64,000 nt of DNA, taken from assembly GCA_964458495.1 (NCBI GenBank), contig CAYWJB010000006.1, forward strand, positions 174,664 to 238,663, given 5' to 3'. The stretch is from JANWVO01 sp964458495 (GTDB lineage: Bacteria > Acidobacteriota > Terriglobia > Bryobacterales > Bryobacteraceae). The notes below the pieces were generated by a model. It searched no databases. It was not told the origin of the DNA and was given only the letters and a program-made list of their open reading frames with translations. The first letter of the stretch is position 1. Each line of letters begins with the position of its first letter. The translations under genes and the position numbers were made by a program. This document shows positions 1-8,187 of this stretch, piece by piece.

Positions 1-1187
1 CCGCCCGCAGGGCGCGGGAAGAGCGTGGACCAGGCTTCGGGGTATTTCAGTCCGGAGCCGGTGTTGAAGATCACGACGCGATCCGAAGGGCGGAGAAAGC
101 CGTTTTGGAGAAGGCGTTCGAGGGCGGCGAAGCAGGCGGCGCCCTCCGGGCACGGGTAGATGCCTTCGAGGGCGGCGACGCGGGCGCCGGCCTGAAGGGC
201 GTGGCGGTCCTCGACGGCGACGCAGGTTCCTCCGCTGGCGCGTACGGCCTGAAGGATGAGGAAATCGCCGAGCGGTTTCGGGACGCGTAATCCCGAGGAA
301 ATGGTCCGGGCATTTTGCCAGAATTCCGCACGCTCTTTTCCTTCTTCAAAGGCCTTGACCACGGGGGCGCAGCCGGCGGCCTGCACGGCGATCATCTTCG
401 GGCGTTCGGGGCCGATCCAGCCAAGGGCCTGCATTTCGTCGAAAGCTTTCCACATGCCAATGAGGCCGACGCCTCCTCCAGTGGGATAGAAGATGGCGTC
501 CGGCAGCCGCCACTGGAGCTGTTCGGCCACTTCGTAGCCCATGGTTTTCTTGCCCTCGACACGGTAGGGCTCCTTGAGGGTGTTGATTTCGAACCAGTCG
601 CCTCGGGCGGCGCCTTCGGCGACGATGCGGCCGCAGTCGCTGATGAGTCCGTCGACGAGGGTGACGCGGGCGCCATAGGCGAGGCATTCGAGGTAATTGG
701 CGTTGGGCACGTCGCGGGGCATGAAGATGTGCGCCTCGATGCCGGCGGCGGCGGCGTAAGCGGCGGCGGAGGAAGCAGCGTTGCCGGCGCTGCCGATGGC
801 GACGCGGCGCACGCCGAGTTCGCGGCCCATGGAGATGCAGCAGGCGAGGCCGCGTGCCTTGAAGGAGGCCGTGGGGTTCAGCCCCTCGTCCTTGATCCAG
901 ATGCATTCGGCGCCGAGGGAGGCTTCATAGCGCCGGGCGCGCACCATCGGCGTCCACCCCTCCCCGAGGGTCACGAGCGAGGAGGGGTTGGCGACGGGCA
1001 GCACCGGCGCGTAGCGCCACATGGAGGAGGGGGAAGAGGCGAGCCATTCCCGGCTCCAGTTGCGGCGGGCGGATTCGAGGTCGTAGCGGACCAGCAAGGG
1101 TCCGCCGCAGGCGCAGAGGTTCCAGGCGCGGCCGGCGTCGTGGCGCGCGCCGCACAGGCTGCATTCCAGGTGCGTGAGCGTGGTCAT
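1..1187 (-). CDS. thrC: Threonine synthase (3' end cut by window edge)
   Basis: PLP enzyme that converts O-phosphohomoserine to threonine, the last step of threonine synthesis in the cytoplasm. Reading from the ATG at 1187, the protein opens with two CxxC-like pairs (CSLCGARH, then LCACGG), the small N-terminal cysteine motif seen in many bacterial threonine synthases. It then has the PLP-lysine segment KDEGLNPTASFKARG, an SAGNAASSAAAYAA stretch and the glycine-rich phosphate loop PTGGGVGLIGMWKA. A purine-rich AAGAGGA lies just upstream of the ATG. About 395 residues are visible with no stop before base 1, so only the extreme C-terminus is missing. Related fold-type II PLP enzymes are possible, but the SFKARG context and length fit threonine synthase. 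Confidence 0.85.
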   Translation of the reverse strand, partial: MTTLTHLECSLCGARHDAGRAWNLCACGGPLLVRYDLESARRNWSREWLASSPSSMWRYAPVLPVANPSSLVTLGEGWTPMVRARRYEASLGAECIWIKDEGLNPTASFKARGLACCISMGRELGVRRVAIGSAGNAASSAAAYAAAAGIEAHIFMPRDVPNANYLECLAYGARVTLVDGLISDCGRIVAEGAARGDWFEINTLKEPYRVEGKKTMGYEVAEQLQWRLPDAIFYPTGGGVGLIGMWKAFDEMQALGWIGPERPKMIAVQAAGCAPVVKAFEEGKERAEFWQNARTISSGLRVPKPLGDFLILQAVRASGGTCVAVEDRHALQAGARVAALEGIYPCPEGAACFAALERLLQNGFLRPSDRVVIFNTGSGLKYPEAWSTLFPRPAG

Positions 1188-1276
1188 TCCTCTTGCAGCA
1201 TAGCGCCCGCGCAAGCGGCGCAACGCGGGCGCACGCCGGGCGCATGGCGGGTGGAGGGATTACAATAGCGGGTGGC

Positions 1277-1582
1277 ATGGCGAAAGGCGATTCGTTCGAG
1301 CTCGAATGCCCCTGCTGCGGGGCGGCGCTGAAGATCAATCCGGCGCTGAAAGCCGTAATCAGCTATAAGGAGAAGCCCCGGCCGAAGACCATCGGCGACA
1401 TCCAGGAAGGGCTGAGCCTGGTGAAAGAGGCGGAGAAAAAGCGGGAAGAGGCGTTCCAGAAATCCTTCGAACAGATGAAGACTTCAAAGGACGTGCTGGC
1501 GGCGAAATTCGACGAATTGCTGAAAAAAGCAAAAGAAGAAGACCCGACGAAGCCTCCGCCGAAACCGATCGGGCTGGAATAG
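1277..1582 (+). CDS. Small hypothetical protein with CPCCG motif and coiled-coil region
   Basis: A 101-residue soluble protein. Residues 8-14 hold ECPCCG, a single CxxC knuckle like half of a zinc ribbon, followed by a strongly charged Lys/Glu helix over about residues 45-90 and a Pro-rich end. The ATG at 1277 was chosen because the Cys motif then lies near the N-terminus; an in-frame ATG at 1193 would add an unlikely Arg/Ala-rich leader. It starts 89 bp from the divergent thrC start. No enzymatic motif is visible. A metal-binding or adaptor role is only a guess. Confidence 0.6.
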   Translation: MAKGDSFELECPCCGAALKINPALKAVISYKEKPRPKTIGDIQEGLSLVKEAEKKREEAFQKSFEQMKTSKDVLAAKFDELLKKAKEEDPTKPPPKPIGLE

Positions 1583-1595
1583 ACGTCCAAGCGGC

Positions 1596-2240
1596 ATGGG
1601 CAGATTCCCGGCCGCTTTTGGTTTTGCCGCCGCAATCGTGTTTCCGGCCCCCGCGATTTTCGCGCAGAGTTTCTATGCTGGAGTGAAGGGCGGGGTGTTG
1701 CTGAGCTCCGCGCGGGAAACGTCGGCCGGCGGCAGCCGGGCGGGCGTCAGCGACGCATCGATGTTGTTGCGGCGGTACTCGGTGGGGCCTTCTGTCGAGT
1801 TGGGGCTGCCGAAGAAGCTGCGGCTGGAAGCAGGACTGCTCTACCGCCGCTTCGATGCGACGGACACTCTCAGGTTTGCGGGTGTCCTCACCCAGACGAC
1901 GTTCTTGCGGGACAACCGCTGGGAAGTGCCGGTGGTCGTCAAACGGGAATGGACCGGCGGGGCGGCGCGCCCGTTTGCAGGCGCCGGGGGCGTGTGGTCG
2001 CGGTTTTCGCGGAATTCCCGCACGCAAATCCTCTCGACAATGGGTGGCTCGCCGGAGCTCATCACGGCAGATTGGAACGGCTCGGACAACCTGTTTGGGT
2101 GGGTGGGATCGGCGGGCGTGCGCTTCCGGCTGCCCCTGGGCGTGAAGATCACGCCGGAGCTGCGATACACGAGATGGACGGCGAAACGCTGGCTGCCTTC
2201 TCAAAATCAGGTGGATTTTCTGCTCGGCATCGGGTTCTGA
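1596..2240 (+). CDS. Outer-membrane beta-barrel protein
   Basis: A 214-residue exported protein. Residues 1-23 form a signal peptide ending at IFAQ. The rest alternates polar and aromatic/hydrophobic residues in amphipathic strands, and the chain ends in LLGIGF, with the terminal Phe typical of BamA-recognised outer-membrane proteins. Size and pattern fit a small 8-stranded barrel of the OmpA/OmpW-like or PorT-like kind. It follows the small Cys-motif gene by 13 bp in the same direction, so the two may be co-transcribed. The substrate or role cannot be told from sequence. Confidence 0.65.
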   Translation: MGRFPAAFGFAAAIVFPAPAIFAQSFYAGVKGGVLLSSARETSAGGSRAGVSDASMLLRRYSVGPSVELGLPKKLRLEAGLLYRRFDATDTLRFAGVLTQTTFLRDNRWEVPVVVKREWTGGAARPFAGAGGVWSRFSRNSRTQILSTMGGSPELITADWNGSDNLFGWVGSAGVRFRLPLGVKITPELRYTRWTAKRWLPSQNQVDFLLGIGF

Positions 2241-2289
2241 CCTGAGGCGGCGCAGCGCGAGGCGGCGCGGGTACACTGGTGCAGGAACC

Positions 2290-4080
2290 ATGAAGGCGAT
2301 CCGTGTGACGATGATTCTTGCGGTTGTTCTTGCCGGGTGCGGGCGGAGGGCGGCATCCCCGCAGGACTTTGGCGCATTGACGGAAGAGTTCGTGCATTCG
2401 ACGCTGGCGCTGTCGCCGGTGGCGGCGACGGCGGCGGGCTACCACCGGCACAACGGGGTTCTGCTGGACGAGCGCCTGGACGACGTGTCGGCGGCGGGCA
2501 TGGAAGCGCGGCGGAAGCACTGGCTGGAGTGGCTGGACCGGCTCGGACGAATCGACGAGGCGGGACTGGACGAACAAGCGCGCGCGGATCTGGGCTTGAT
2601 GAAGAACCTGTGCGAGGCGGCCCTGTTCGAGCACGACACGGAGCAGAACTGGAGGAAGAATCCCACTTACTATGTGGAGCTGCTCGGGACAGCCCTGTTC
2701 ACGCCTTATTCGCTGGAGTATGCGCCGGCCGGGGATCGCTGGCGCCATGTGATTGCGCGGCTGGAGGCGGCGCCGGCGTTTCTGGAGGCGGCGCGGGGCA
2801 ATCTGGTGTCGTCGAATCCCGTTTGGACGCAGACGGCGGTGGAGGAGAACGAGGGGACGCTCGATCTGATCGAGAAGGAGTTTCCGGCGAAGGTTCCGGA
2901 GGCGCTGCGGGAGCGGTATCTCAGAGCCGCAGAGCGGGCGGCGGAGGCAATGCGCGGCTTCAATGCGCATCTGAAGACGCTGGCGGATGCGGGACCGGAA
3001 GGTTGGCGGCTGGGCAAGGAGAAATATGCGCGGAAATTCGAGCTGACCTTCCGCGGGGTCGCCGCGCCGGAGCAATTGTTGAAAGAGGCGGAGGCGGCGA
3101 TCACGGACCTGCGGCGGCATATGTTCAAAGTGGCGCTGCCGCTGCATTCGAAATACTATCCGGCGCACCGGGATCCGGTGGACCTGAACCTGATCGTGGG
3201 CGAGGTGCTGGAGAAGATCGCGCAGAAGCATTCGAAGCCGGAGCGTTATTTTGCGGATGCGCAGCGAACGCTGGAGGAGGCGAGGGAGTTTCTGAAGAGC
3301 AAGGCGGACCGGATCGTGGCGCTGCCGCCGAACGACAACCTCCAGCTGATCGAGACACCGCCGTTCATGCGGGGCATTTACGCGGTGGGCGGCTTCAACC
3401 CCGCGCCCCCGTTCGAGCCGCAGCTGGGCGCCTACTACTGGCTGACGCCGATTCCGAAAGACTGGCCGAAGGAGCGGGTGGAGTCGAAGCTGCGCGAGTA
3501 CAACCAGTACGGGCTGCGGCTGCTGACGATTCACGAGGCGATTCCGGGCCACTGGTTGCAATTCGAGTACGCCGCGCGCGTGGAGCCGGCGCCGCGGCGG
3601 CTGTTGCGCTCGCTGTACGGAGACGGTGCGTATGTGGAGGGTTGGGCTGTTTACTCGACGGACCTGATGGTGCGCGAGGGATACCGGAACGGAGATCCTG
3701 AGCTCGAGCTGACGCACTGCAAGCAATTGCTCCGCGCCATCGCCAACGCGATTCTCGACATCCGGATGCACACGATGGGAATGGCGGACGAAGAGGCGAT
3801 GGAACTGATGACAAAGCGGACGTTCCAGGAGAAGGAGGAAGCGCAGGCGAAGCTGCGGCGGGCAAAGCTGAGTTCCTGCCAGCTCCCAACCTACTTTGCG
3901 GGCTTCCAGGCGTGGAAGAGGCTGCGGGCGGCGGCGGAGAAGCAGGCGGGAGCGCAGTTCCGTCCGGGGGAATTCCACAGGAGCGCTCTGGCGCTCGGCG
4001 CGCTGCCGGTGCCGGCGGCGGCGAAGATCCTGGGCATTTCGCTCGAGGAGGGCGCGCCGGCGGCGGGCGGACGGCAGTGA
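2290..4080 (+). CDS. DUF885 family lipoprotein, putative zinc peptidase
   Basis: A 596-residue protein with a lipoprotein signal (lipobox LAGC near residues 14-17), so probably membrane-anchored in the periplasm. The DUF885 signature HEAIPGHWLQ lies around residue 415 and resembles an HExxH-type metal site with the spacing HExxxGH; a downstream EGWAVY segment supplies the usual third acidic ligand region. Families with this domain are thought to be metallopeptidases, but substrates are mostly unknown. The length is normal for the family. The ATG has GCAGGAA just upstream. A GC-rich hairpin begins 8 bp past the stop. Confidence 0.85.
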   Translation: MKAIRVTMILAVVLAGCGRRAASPQDFGALTEEFVHSTLALSPVAATAAGYHRHNGVLLDERLDDVSAAGMEARRKHWLEWLDRLGRIDEAGLDEQARADLGLMKNLCEAALFEHDTEQNWRKNPTYYVELLGTALFTPYSLEYAPAGDRWRHVIARLEAAPAFLEAARGNLVSSNPVWTQTAVEENEGTLDLIEKEFPAKVPEALRERYLRAAERAAEAMRGFNAHLKTLADAGPEGWRLGKEKYARKFELTFRGVAAPEQLLKEAEAAITDLRRHMFKVALPLHSKYYPAHRDPVDLNLIVGEVLEKIAQKHSKPERYFADAQRTLEEAREFLKSKADRIVALPPNDNLQLIETPPFMRGIYAVGGFNPAPPFEPQLGAYYWLTPIPKDWPKERVESKLREYNQYGLRLLTIHEAIPGHWLQFEYAARVEPAPRRLLRSLYGDGAYVEGWAVYSTDLMVREGYRNGDPELELTHCKQLLRAIANAILDIRMHTMGMADEEAMELMTKRTFQEKEEAQAKLRRAKLSSCQLPTYFAGFQAWKRLRAAAEKQAGAQFRPGEFHRSALALGALPVPAAAKILGISLEEGAPAAGGRQ

Positions 4081-4087
4081 GGCGCGC

Positions 4088-4109
4088 CCCTCAGGGCTTC
4101 CCCTGAGGG
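4088..4109. terminator. GC-rich hairpin after DUF885 gene (no T tract)
   Basis: A perfect 9-bp stem CCCTCAGGG / CCCTGAGGG with a CTTC loop, starting 8 bp after the stop. No T run follows, so it may be an mRNA-end stabiliser or a weak terminator instead of a classical intrinsic terminator. Confidence 0.4.
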
Positions 4110-4207
4110 CGGCCAGGGGCCGGTCCGCGCCGCAGGTGATCCGTGGATTGCAGTTTGCGGCGGACTCATGGAACAATCGGGGCAGGAGGCGGCTGCGGCG
4201 GCCGAGC

Positions 4208-4726
4208 ATGTGGAAGCACCTGTTGTACTGGGTCCGTGATCTGGTTCTGGCGGTGTTCATCGCGCTGGTGGTGATCCTGTTCCTCTATCAGCCGGTGAAG
4301 GTGGAGGGGACGTCCATGCTGCCCACGCTGGAGGACCAGGAGCGGGTGTTCATCAACAAGTTCGTCTACCGGCTGGGGCTCGAGAAGATCCAGAGAGGGG
4401 ACACGGTGGTGTTCTGGTTCCCTGGAGATCCCTCCAAGAGTTACATCAAGCGGGTGATCGGGCTGCCGGGCGACCGGGTGGAGGTGCGCGCCGGGTTCGT
4501 CTTCGTGAACGGCTATCCGATCAGCGAGCCCTACGTGCCGGAGGATTACCGCGACAGGTCGAGCATGGCGGAAGCGGTGGTGCCGGAGGGCCACTATTTT
4601 GTGATGGGCGACCACCGTTCGTCCAGCAACGACAGCCGCCACTGGGGCCCGCTGCCGGCGCGGGCGATTTACGGCAAGGCGGTGTTCGCCTACTGGCCGC
4701 TGGAGCGGCTCGGCATCGTGCAATAG
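4208..4726 (+). CDS. lepB: Signal peptidase I
   Basis: Cleaves signal peptides of secreted proteins at the outer face of the inner membrane. The 172-residue protein has one N-terminal transmembrane segment (about residues 9-27), then the Ser nucleophile in GTSMLPT (Ser36), the general-base Lys in SYIKRVIGLPGD (Lys81) and the C-terminal signature GDHRSSSNDSRHWG. It is a short, single-span form, as common outside the Enterobacteria. The ATG at 4208 was chosen because the membrane segment starts right there; the frame stays open upstream but yields only Arg-rich sequence. Confidence 0.93.
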   Translation: MWKHLLYWVRDLVLAVFIALVVILFLYQPVKVEGTSMLPTLEDQERVFINKFVYRLGLEKIQRGDTVVFWFPGDPSKSYIKRVIGLPGDRVEVRAGFVFVNGYPISEPYVPEDYRDRSSMAEAVVPEGHYFVMGDHRSSSNDSRHWGPLPARAIYGKAVFAYWPLERLGIVQ

Positions 4727-4755
4727 CGCGGCCCGGGCGCTTTCCCCTTTTCTTC

Positions 4756-4776
4756 TTTTCGCGATTTTCGCGAAAA
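4756..4776. promoter_or_regulatory. Perfect 9-bp inverted repeat, possible operator
   Basis: TTTTCGCGA-TTT-TCGCGAAAA is a perfect palindrome with a 3-nt centre, 18 bp upstream of the TTGACA promoter of the EEP-fold gene. It has no T tract after it on the plus strand. It could bind a dimeric regulator or end the lepB transcript. Confidence 0.4.
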
Positions 4777-4793
4777 ATCCGGCCGTTTTCCGA

Positions 4794-4822
4794 TTGACAG
4801 TGCGGAAAATCCGTCTTCCAAT
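4794..4822 (+). promoter_or_regulatory. Sigma70-type promoter for the EEP-fold gene
   Basis: TTGACA (perfect -35), 17-bp spacer, TCCAAT (-10, 4 of 6). The predicted start near 4829 gives a leader of about 70 nt with AAGAAGGAGG before the ATG at 4898. Confidence 0.5.
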
Positions 4823-4897
4823 GGCAGAAGACCGTTCCTGTGCGGGGACGCCGCGCGCCCTCGCCGGGAGAGGGGCCGAAAAGAAGGAGGAACCGCC

Positions 4898-5932
4898 ATG
4901 GCAAGCCGCGCAACGCATGCGCCCGCCGGGAACGACCATCTGACGCGCGCCTTCACGGGCGCGAAGCTGGTCCCGGAGAAATACCGCGGGACGGACAAGT
5001 ACCTGGACATCGTGCAGTGGAACCTGGAATGGTTCGGCGCCTCGAAATCGCGGGCGCGGGACCAGAAGAGGTTCCAGCTGATTTTCGAAGTGCTGGAAGC
5101 GCTGAACGCCGACCTGTTCGTGTTCCAGGAGGTGGTGGGGAGGACGGAGACGCAGGCGGGCGCGCTGGACGGGATCGCGGAGGCGCTGACTTCCGCCAAT
5201 GCAGGCGACTACCGGGTGGAGTACGGCAAGGCGGGCGGCGAGCAGAGGATCGCGATGATGTGGGACCGCGACTATATACGCTCGAAGATCCTTCCGGAGG
5301 ACCTGTTCGAAAGGGGCGCGCACCGCACGCGCGATGGCAAGGACGCCTTCGCCACGCGGGCGCCGGTGTTCGCCTACTTCGCCGCGCGCGAGGACGCGCT
5401 GGAGCCGCACGGGGGCACGAAGACGTTCGACTTCCAGATCCTGGGCGTTCATCTGAAAGCGATGGCGGAGGGGCATGAGCAGCGGCTGAAATCGGCGGAG
5501 GTGTTGAGCGAGTGGCTGGCCAACGAAGCGCCCCGCACGGACTCCGACGCGGTGATTCTGGGCGACTGGAACGCGCCGCCGGACGACGCTTGCTGGAAAC
5601 CGTTCCATGACATGGAGGAGGAAGCCGGAGGGAAGGTGAAGTTCCGGGAGATCAATGACCCGAGCGACTTCTCCTACCTGTGGCTGCGGAACCGCAGCGA
5701 CCAATTCCTTTCGAGGATCGACCTGACGGCGATGACGCTTTCCTCATTCCGGCAGGTGGAGGGGACGGCTGCGCGGGTGGTGCTGTGGAAACCGGTGGAG
5801 GAGATCCTGGCGCGGGCAGGGAATCTCAAGTCGGCTGAGGCGGTGCGGCTGCTGAAAGAACTGAAAGAGGCGGTGAGCGATCACCTGCCGGTGATCTCGC
5901 GGTTTTACTGGACCGACGGCCCGGACGCCTGA
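4898..5932 (+). CDS. Endonuclease/exonuclease/phosphatase (EEP) fold protein
   Basis: A 344-residue protein of the metal-dependent EEP superfamily (DNase I/exonuclease III fold). The expected motifs appear in order: QWNLEWFG (Asn metal ligand) near residue 47, FQEVVG (catalytic Glu) near 76, LGDWNAPPDD (Asp/Asn) near 225 and SDHLPV (Asp-His) near 330. No signal peptide is visible. Families with this fold include nucleases, phosphodiesterases and sphingomyelinases; the substrate cannot be chosen here. A strong AAGGAGG lies 8 bp before the ATG. Confidence 0.8.
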   Translation: MASRATHAPAGNDHLTRAFTGAKLVPEKYRGTDKYLDIVQWNLEWFGASKSRARDQKRFQLIFEVLEALNADLFVFQEVVGRTETQAGALDGIAEALTSANAGDYRVEYGKAGGEQRIAMMWDRDYIRSKILPEDLFERGAHRTRDGKDAFATRAPVFAYFAAREDALEPHGGTKTFDFQILGVHLKAMAEGHEQRLKSAEVLSEWLANEAPRTDSDAVILGDWNAPPDDACWKPFHDMEEEAGGKVKFREINDPSDFSYLWLRNRSDQFLSRIDLTAMTLSSFRQVEGTAARVVLWKPVEEILARAGNLKSAEAVRLLKELKEAVSDHLPVISRFYWTDGPDA

Positions 5933-6002
5933 GCGCGGGCGGCGCGGAGCCGCCGCACGAATCTGAGCCCGGCGAAAAAAATCGTAGAACCCCCTCTCTG
6001 TT

Positions 6003-6018
6003 TGGCACGTCAACTGCC
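6003..6018 (+). promoter_or_regulatory. Sigma54 (-24/-12) promoter
   Basis: TGGCACGTCAACTGCC matches the RpoN consensus TGGCACG-N4-TTGC[A/T] at the invariant GG (6004-6005) and GC (6016-6017), with the exact 10-bp gap between them. The predicted start is near 6029-6030, leaving a leader of about 18 nt that is almost entirely the Shine-Dalgarno site of the small ORF. No upstream enhancer-binding-protein gene is adjacent. Confidence 0.6.
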
Positions 6019-6047
6019 TTAGAGGCCGATATGAGGAGGTGGGGGTC

Positions 6048-6137
6048 ATGATGCTGATCGGAGCGATTATCACGGGATTGATGATCCTGGGGCTGCTGCT
6101 GTCGATGCTGGGGCAGTCGCCGCGCAGCGACAACTGA
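6048..6137 (+). CDS. 29-residue small membrane protein (likely unannotated)
   Basis: ATG at 6048, TGA at 6135-6137. The peptide begins MMLIGAIITGLMILGLLLSM, a single hydrophobic span, and ends in a short polar tail GQSPRSDN. A strong Shine-Dalgarno AGGAGG (6034-6039) lies 8 bp before the ATG and a sigma54-type promoter ends 29 bp upstream. A 6-bp hairpin follows the stop at 6158. It resembles KdpF- or CydX-like tiny helper subunits in build, but no partner operon is nearby, so the function is unknown. Confidence 0.55.
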   Translation: MMLIGAIITGLMILGLLLSMLGQSPRSDN

Positions 6138-6157
6138 GTCGTTCTTGCGCAGCGCGA

Positions 6158-6172
6158 GTGGCGTTTCGCCAC
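6158..6172. terminator. Small hairpin after the 29-codon ORF
   Basis: GTGGCG-TTT-CGCCAC, 20 bp after the stop of the small ORF. No T tract follows, so termination is uncertain. Confidence 0.3.
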
Positions 6173-6593
6173 GGGGTCTGCGGGCGGACATCGAATCCAC
6201 ATCCCGGCAAGGACGCGCTCGTGTCCGGCTTTGGGCGAGAGACGAAGCATCCGGCACGGCGGTTGTTCCCTGGACTGCTGCGGGCAGGCGCCATCCGCTC
6301 TGCTGGCTCTGTGTATGGAATGGCAGGGCGGAATGGCCAGGCCGTCTGAAACAAACTTTGGGCGATTTGTTTGCTGCAATCGCCGGGGGCGCCGAGGCAT
6401 TCGAGGGCCGAGGCTGAAGCGACGGCTTCGTCCGGTGGGCCGGACAGCAGGGTGCGGGCCGGACACGTAGCGTCCGGCGGGCTGGATCCGGAGAAGGGGC
6501 GGATGGAAGGGGGATGATCCGCAGTGGCAGACCGCAGCCGGACGGCCGGGCGGTTTTGCGGACGGCAGATGGGGACCTCGGCGGGATAGACTG
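6173..6593. other. Intergenic stretch with no recognised gene
   Basis: About 420 bp between the small membrane ORF and the enolase-superfamily gene. Short open frames exist but lack Shine-Dalgarno sites and recognisable motifs. No tRNA-like cloverleaf or clear terminator was seen. Confidence 0.4.
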
Positions 6594-6610
6594 AACGCGG
6601 AGGTCGAAAG

Positions 6611-7999
6611 ATGATCACGCGGCGGGCGTTTTTGCGGGCGCCGGAACTGCTGCTGCCGAACCCCCTGGACATGCGGGTGGAGCGGGTGGAGACGTTCGAG
6701 GAGAACTACGCTTACCGCACGCCTATCAAGTTTGGCGGGCAAGTGGTGGACCGGGTGACGTTGCTGAATGTGAGAGTGTGGGTCCGGAACCGCGCAGGGC
6801 GGGAGGCGGTGGGGTTCGGATCGATGCCGCTGGGCAACATCTGGAGCTGGCCGAGCCGCCGGATGAACTATGACGAGACGCTGGCGGCGATGCGCGAGGC
6901 GGCGGGGCGGATGGCGGCGGTGCTGGGCGGCTTCCGGGAGTACGGGCATCCGGTGGAGCTGGGGCACCGGCTGGAGCCGGAGTGGCTGCGCGCGGCCGCG
7001 GGGGTGAAGGCGGCCGAGGCGATGCCGAAGCTGGCGGCGCTGGTGGCGGCGAGCCCGCTGGATGCGGCGCTGCACGACGCTTACGGGAAGCTGTGCGGGG
7101 CGAGCGTGTACCGGTGTTACGGGCGTGCGCATTTGCGGCAGGATTTGTCGGCGTTCCTGGGGGAGGAATTCCGGGGATTGCGGCTCGAGCAGTTTGTCTT
7201 GAGGGACCCGAAACCGCGGATGCCCCTGTACCATCTGGTGGGGGCGCTGGATCCGGTATTCGAAGCGGATGTCCGGAATAGAGTGGGCGACGGGCTGCCC
7301 GAAACGCTGGCCGAATGGATCGAGTACAGCGGCGTAACGCACCTGAAGATCAAGCTGAACGGCGACGATGCCGTCTGGGACCGGGAGCGGGTGCTGGCGG
7401 TGGAGCGGTGCGCGGCGGAGGCGATGAAGCGGCGGGGCGTGAGGAGGTGGAGGTACTCGCTGGACTTCAACGAGCGGTGTCCGGATGTGGGGTATCTGCT
7501 GCGGGTATTGCAGCAGATCCGGGAGAGGAGCGAGGAGGCGTTCGGGCGGATCCAGTATGTGGAGCAGCCGACGCACCGGGATCTGGCGGCGCACCGGGGC
7601 AACGTGATGCACGAGGCGGCGCGGTTGCGTCCGGTGGTGATCGACGAGTCGCTGACGGATCTGGAGAGCCTGCGGCTGGCGCGCGAGATGGGGTACACGG
7701 GGGCGGCGCTGAAGGCGTGCAAGGGGCAGACGCAAAGCCTGCTGATGGCGGCGGCGGCGCAGAGGTGGAAGATGTTCTTGTGCGTGCAGGACCTCACGTG
7801 TCCGGGGGCCTCGCTGATCCATTCGGCAGGGATTGCGGCGCACATTCCGGGGGTGGCGGCGATCGAGGCGAACGCGCGGCAGTATGTGCCGGTGGCAAAC
7901 CGGGGATGGGAGGAGAGGTTCCCGGGCATCTTCCGGGTTCGGGACGGATATCTGCGGACGGCGGAGATCCGGGGAACGGGGCTGGGGGCGGTGGCCTGA
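6611..7999 (+). CDS. Enolase superfamily (mandelate racemase/muconate lactonizing) protein
   Basis: A 462-residue member of the enolase superfamily, whose members abstract a proton alpha to a carboxylate using a Mg2+ site. In the C-terminal barrel one sees KIKLNG (K-x-K base), then the three metal-ligand strands SLDFNE, QYVEQPTH and VIDES, then an AALKACKG segment. The protein is longer than most family members because of an extended N-terminal capping domain. It begins MITRRAFLRAPELLLPN, which looks like a twin-arginine-type start (RRAFLR) but lacks a long hydrophobic stretch. GGAGG lies before the ATG. The substrate is not predictable; related proteins occur as sugar-acid dehydratases and racemases. 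Confidence 0.8.
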   Translation: MITRRAFLRAPELLLPNPLDMRVERVETFEENYAYRTPIKFGGQVVDRVTLLNVRVWVRNRAGREAVGFGSMPLGNIWSWPSRRMNYDETLAAMREAAGRMAAVLGGFREYGHPVELGHRLEPEWLRAAAGVKAAEAMPKLAALVAASPLDAALHDAYGKLCGASVYRCYGRAHLRQDLSAFLGEEFRGLRLEQFVLRDPKPRMPLYHLVGALDPVFEADVRNRVGDGLPETLAEWIEYSGVTHLKIKLNGDDAVWDRERVLAVERCAAEAMKRRGVRRWRYSLDFNERCPDVGYLLRVLQQIRERSEEAFGRIQYVEQPTHRDLAAHRGNVMHEAARLRPVVIDESLTDLESLRLAREMGYTGAALKACKGQTQSLLMAAAAQRWKMFLCVQDLTCPGASLIHSAGIAAHIPGVAAIEANARQYVPVANRGWEERFPGIFRVRDGYLRTAEIRGTGLGAVA

Positions 8000-8069
8000 G
8001 GGGTGCGCGCAGGGTTGCCGGGGCGCGGGATTTCGGATTACACTCAAGGCAGCCTGGGGACGGCCGGAA

Positions 8070-8089
8070 GGCCGCCCATCCGGGCGGCC
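8070..8089. terminator. GC-rich hairpin between enolase-family gene and hfq
   Basis: GGCCGCCC-ATCC-GGGCGGCC, an 8-bp perfect stem 70 bp past the upstream stop; TTTT follows 6 nt later. It may terminate the upstream transcript or structure the hfq leader. Confidence 0.4.
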
Positions 8090-8187
8090 GGGACGTTTTC
8101 CGTGACGGGGACGCGCGGCATCCGGCCCTGGCAGCGTGCCTCGGATCCTGAACAGCTGACGGTTGGAGGGAAGGAGGGGCCAACAAA

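Noticed and set aside
2149..4260. A long minus-strand frame (about 700 codons) opposite the DUF885 gene
   Set aside because: Its translation is Arg/Pro/Leu-rich with no motif and it mirrors the high-GC codon structure of the real plus-strand gene; the same happens opposite both receptors and several other genes.
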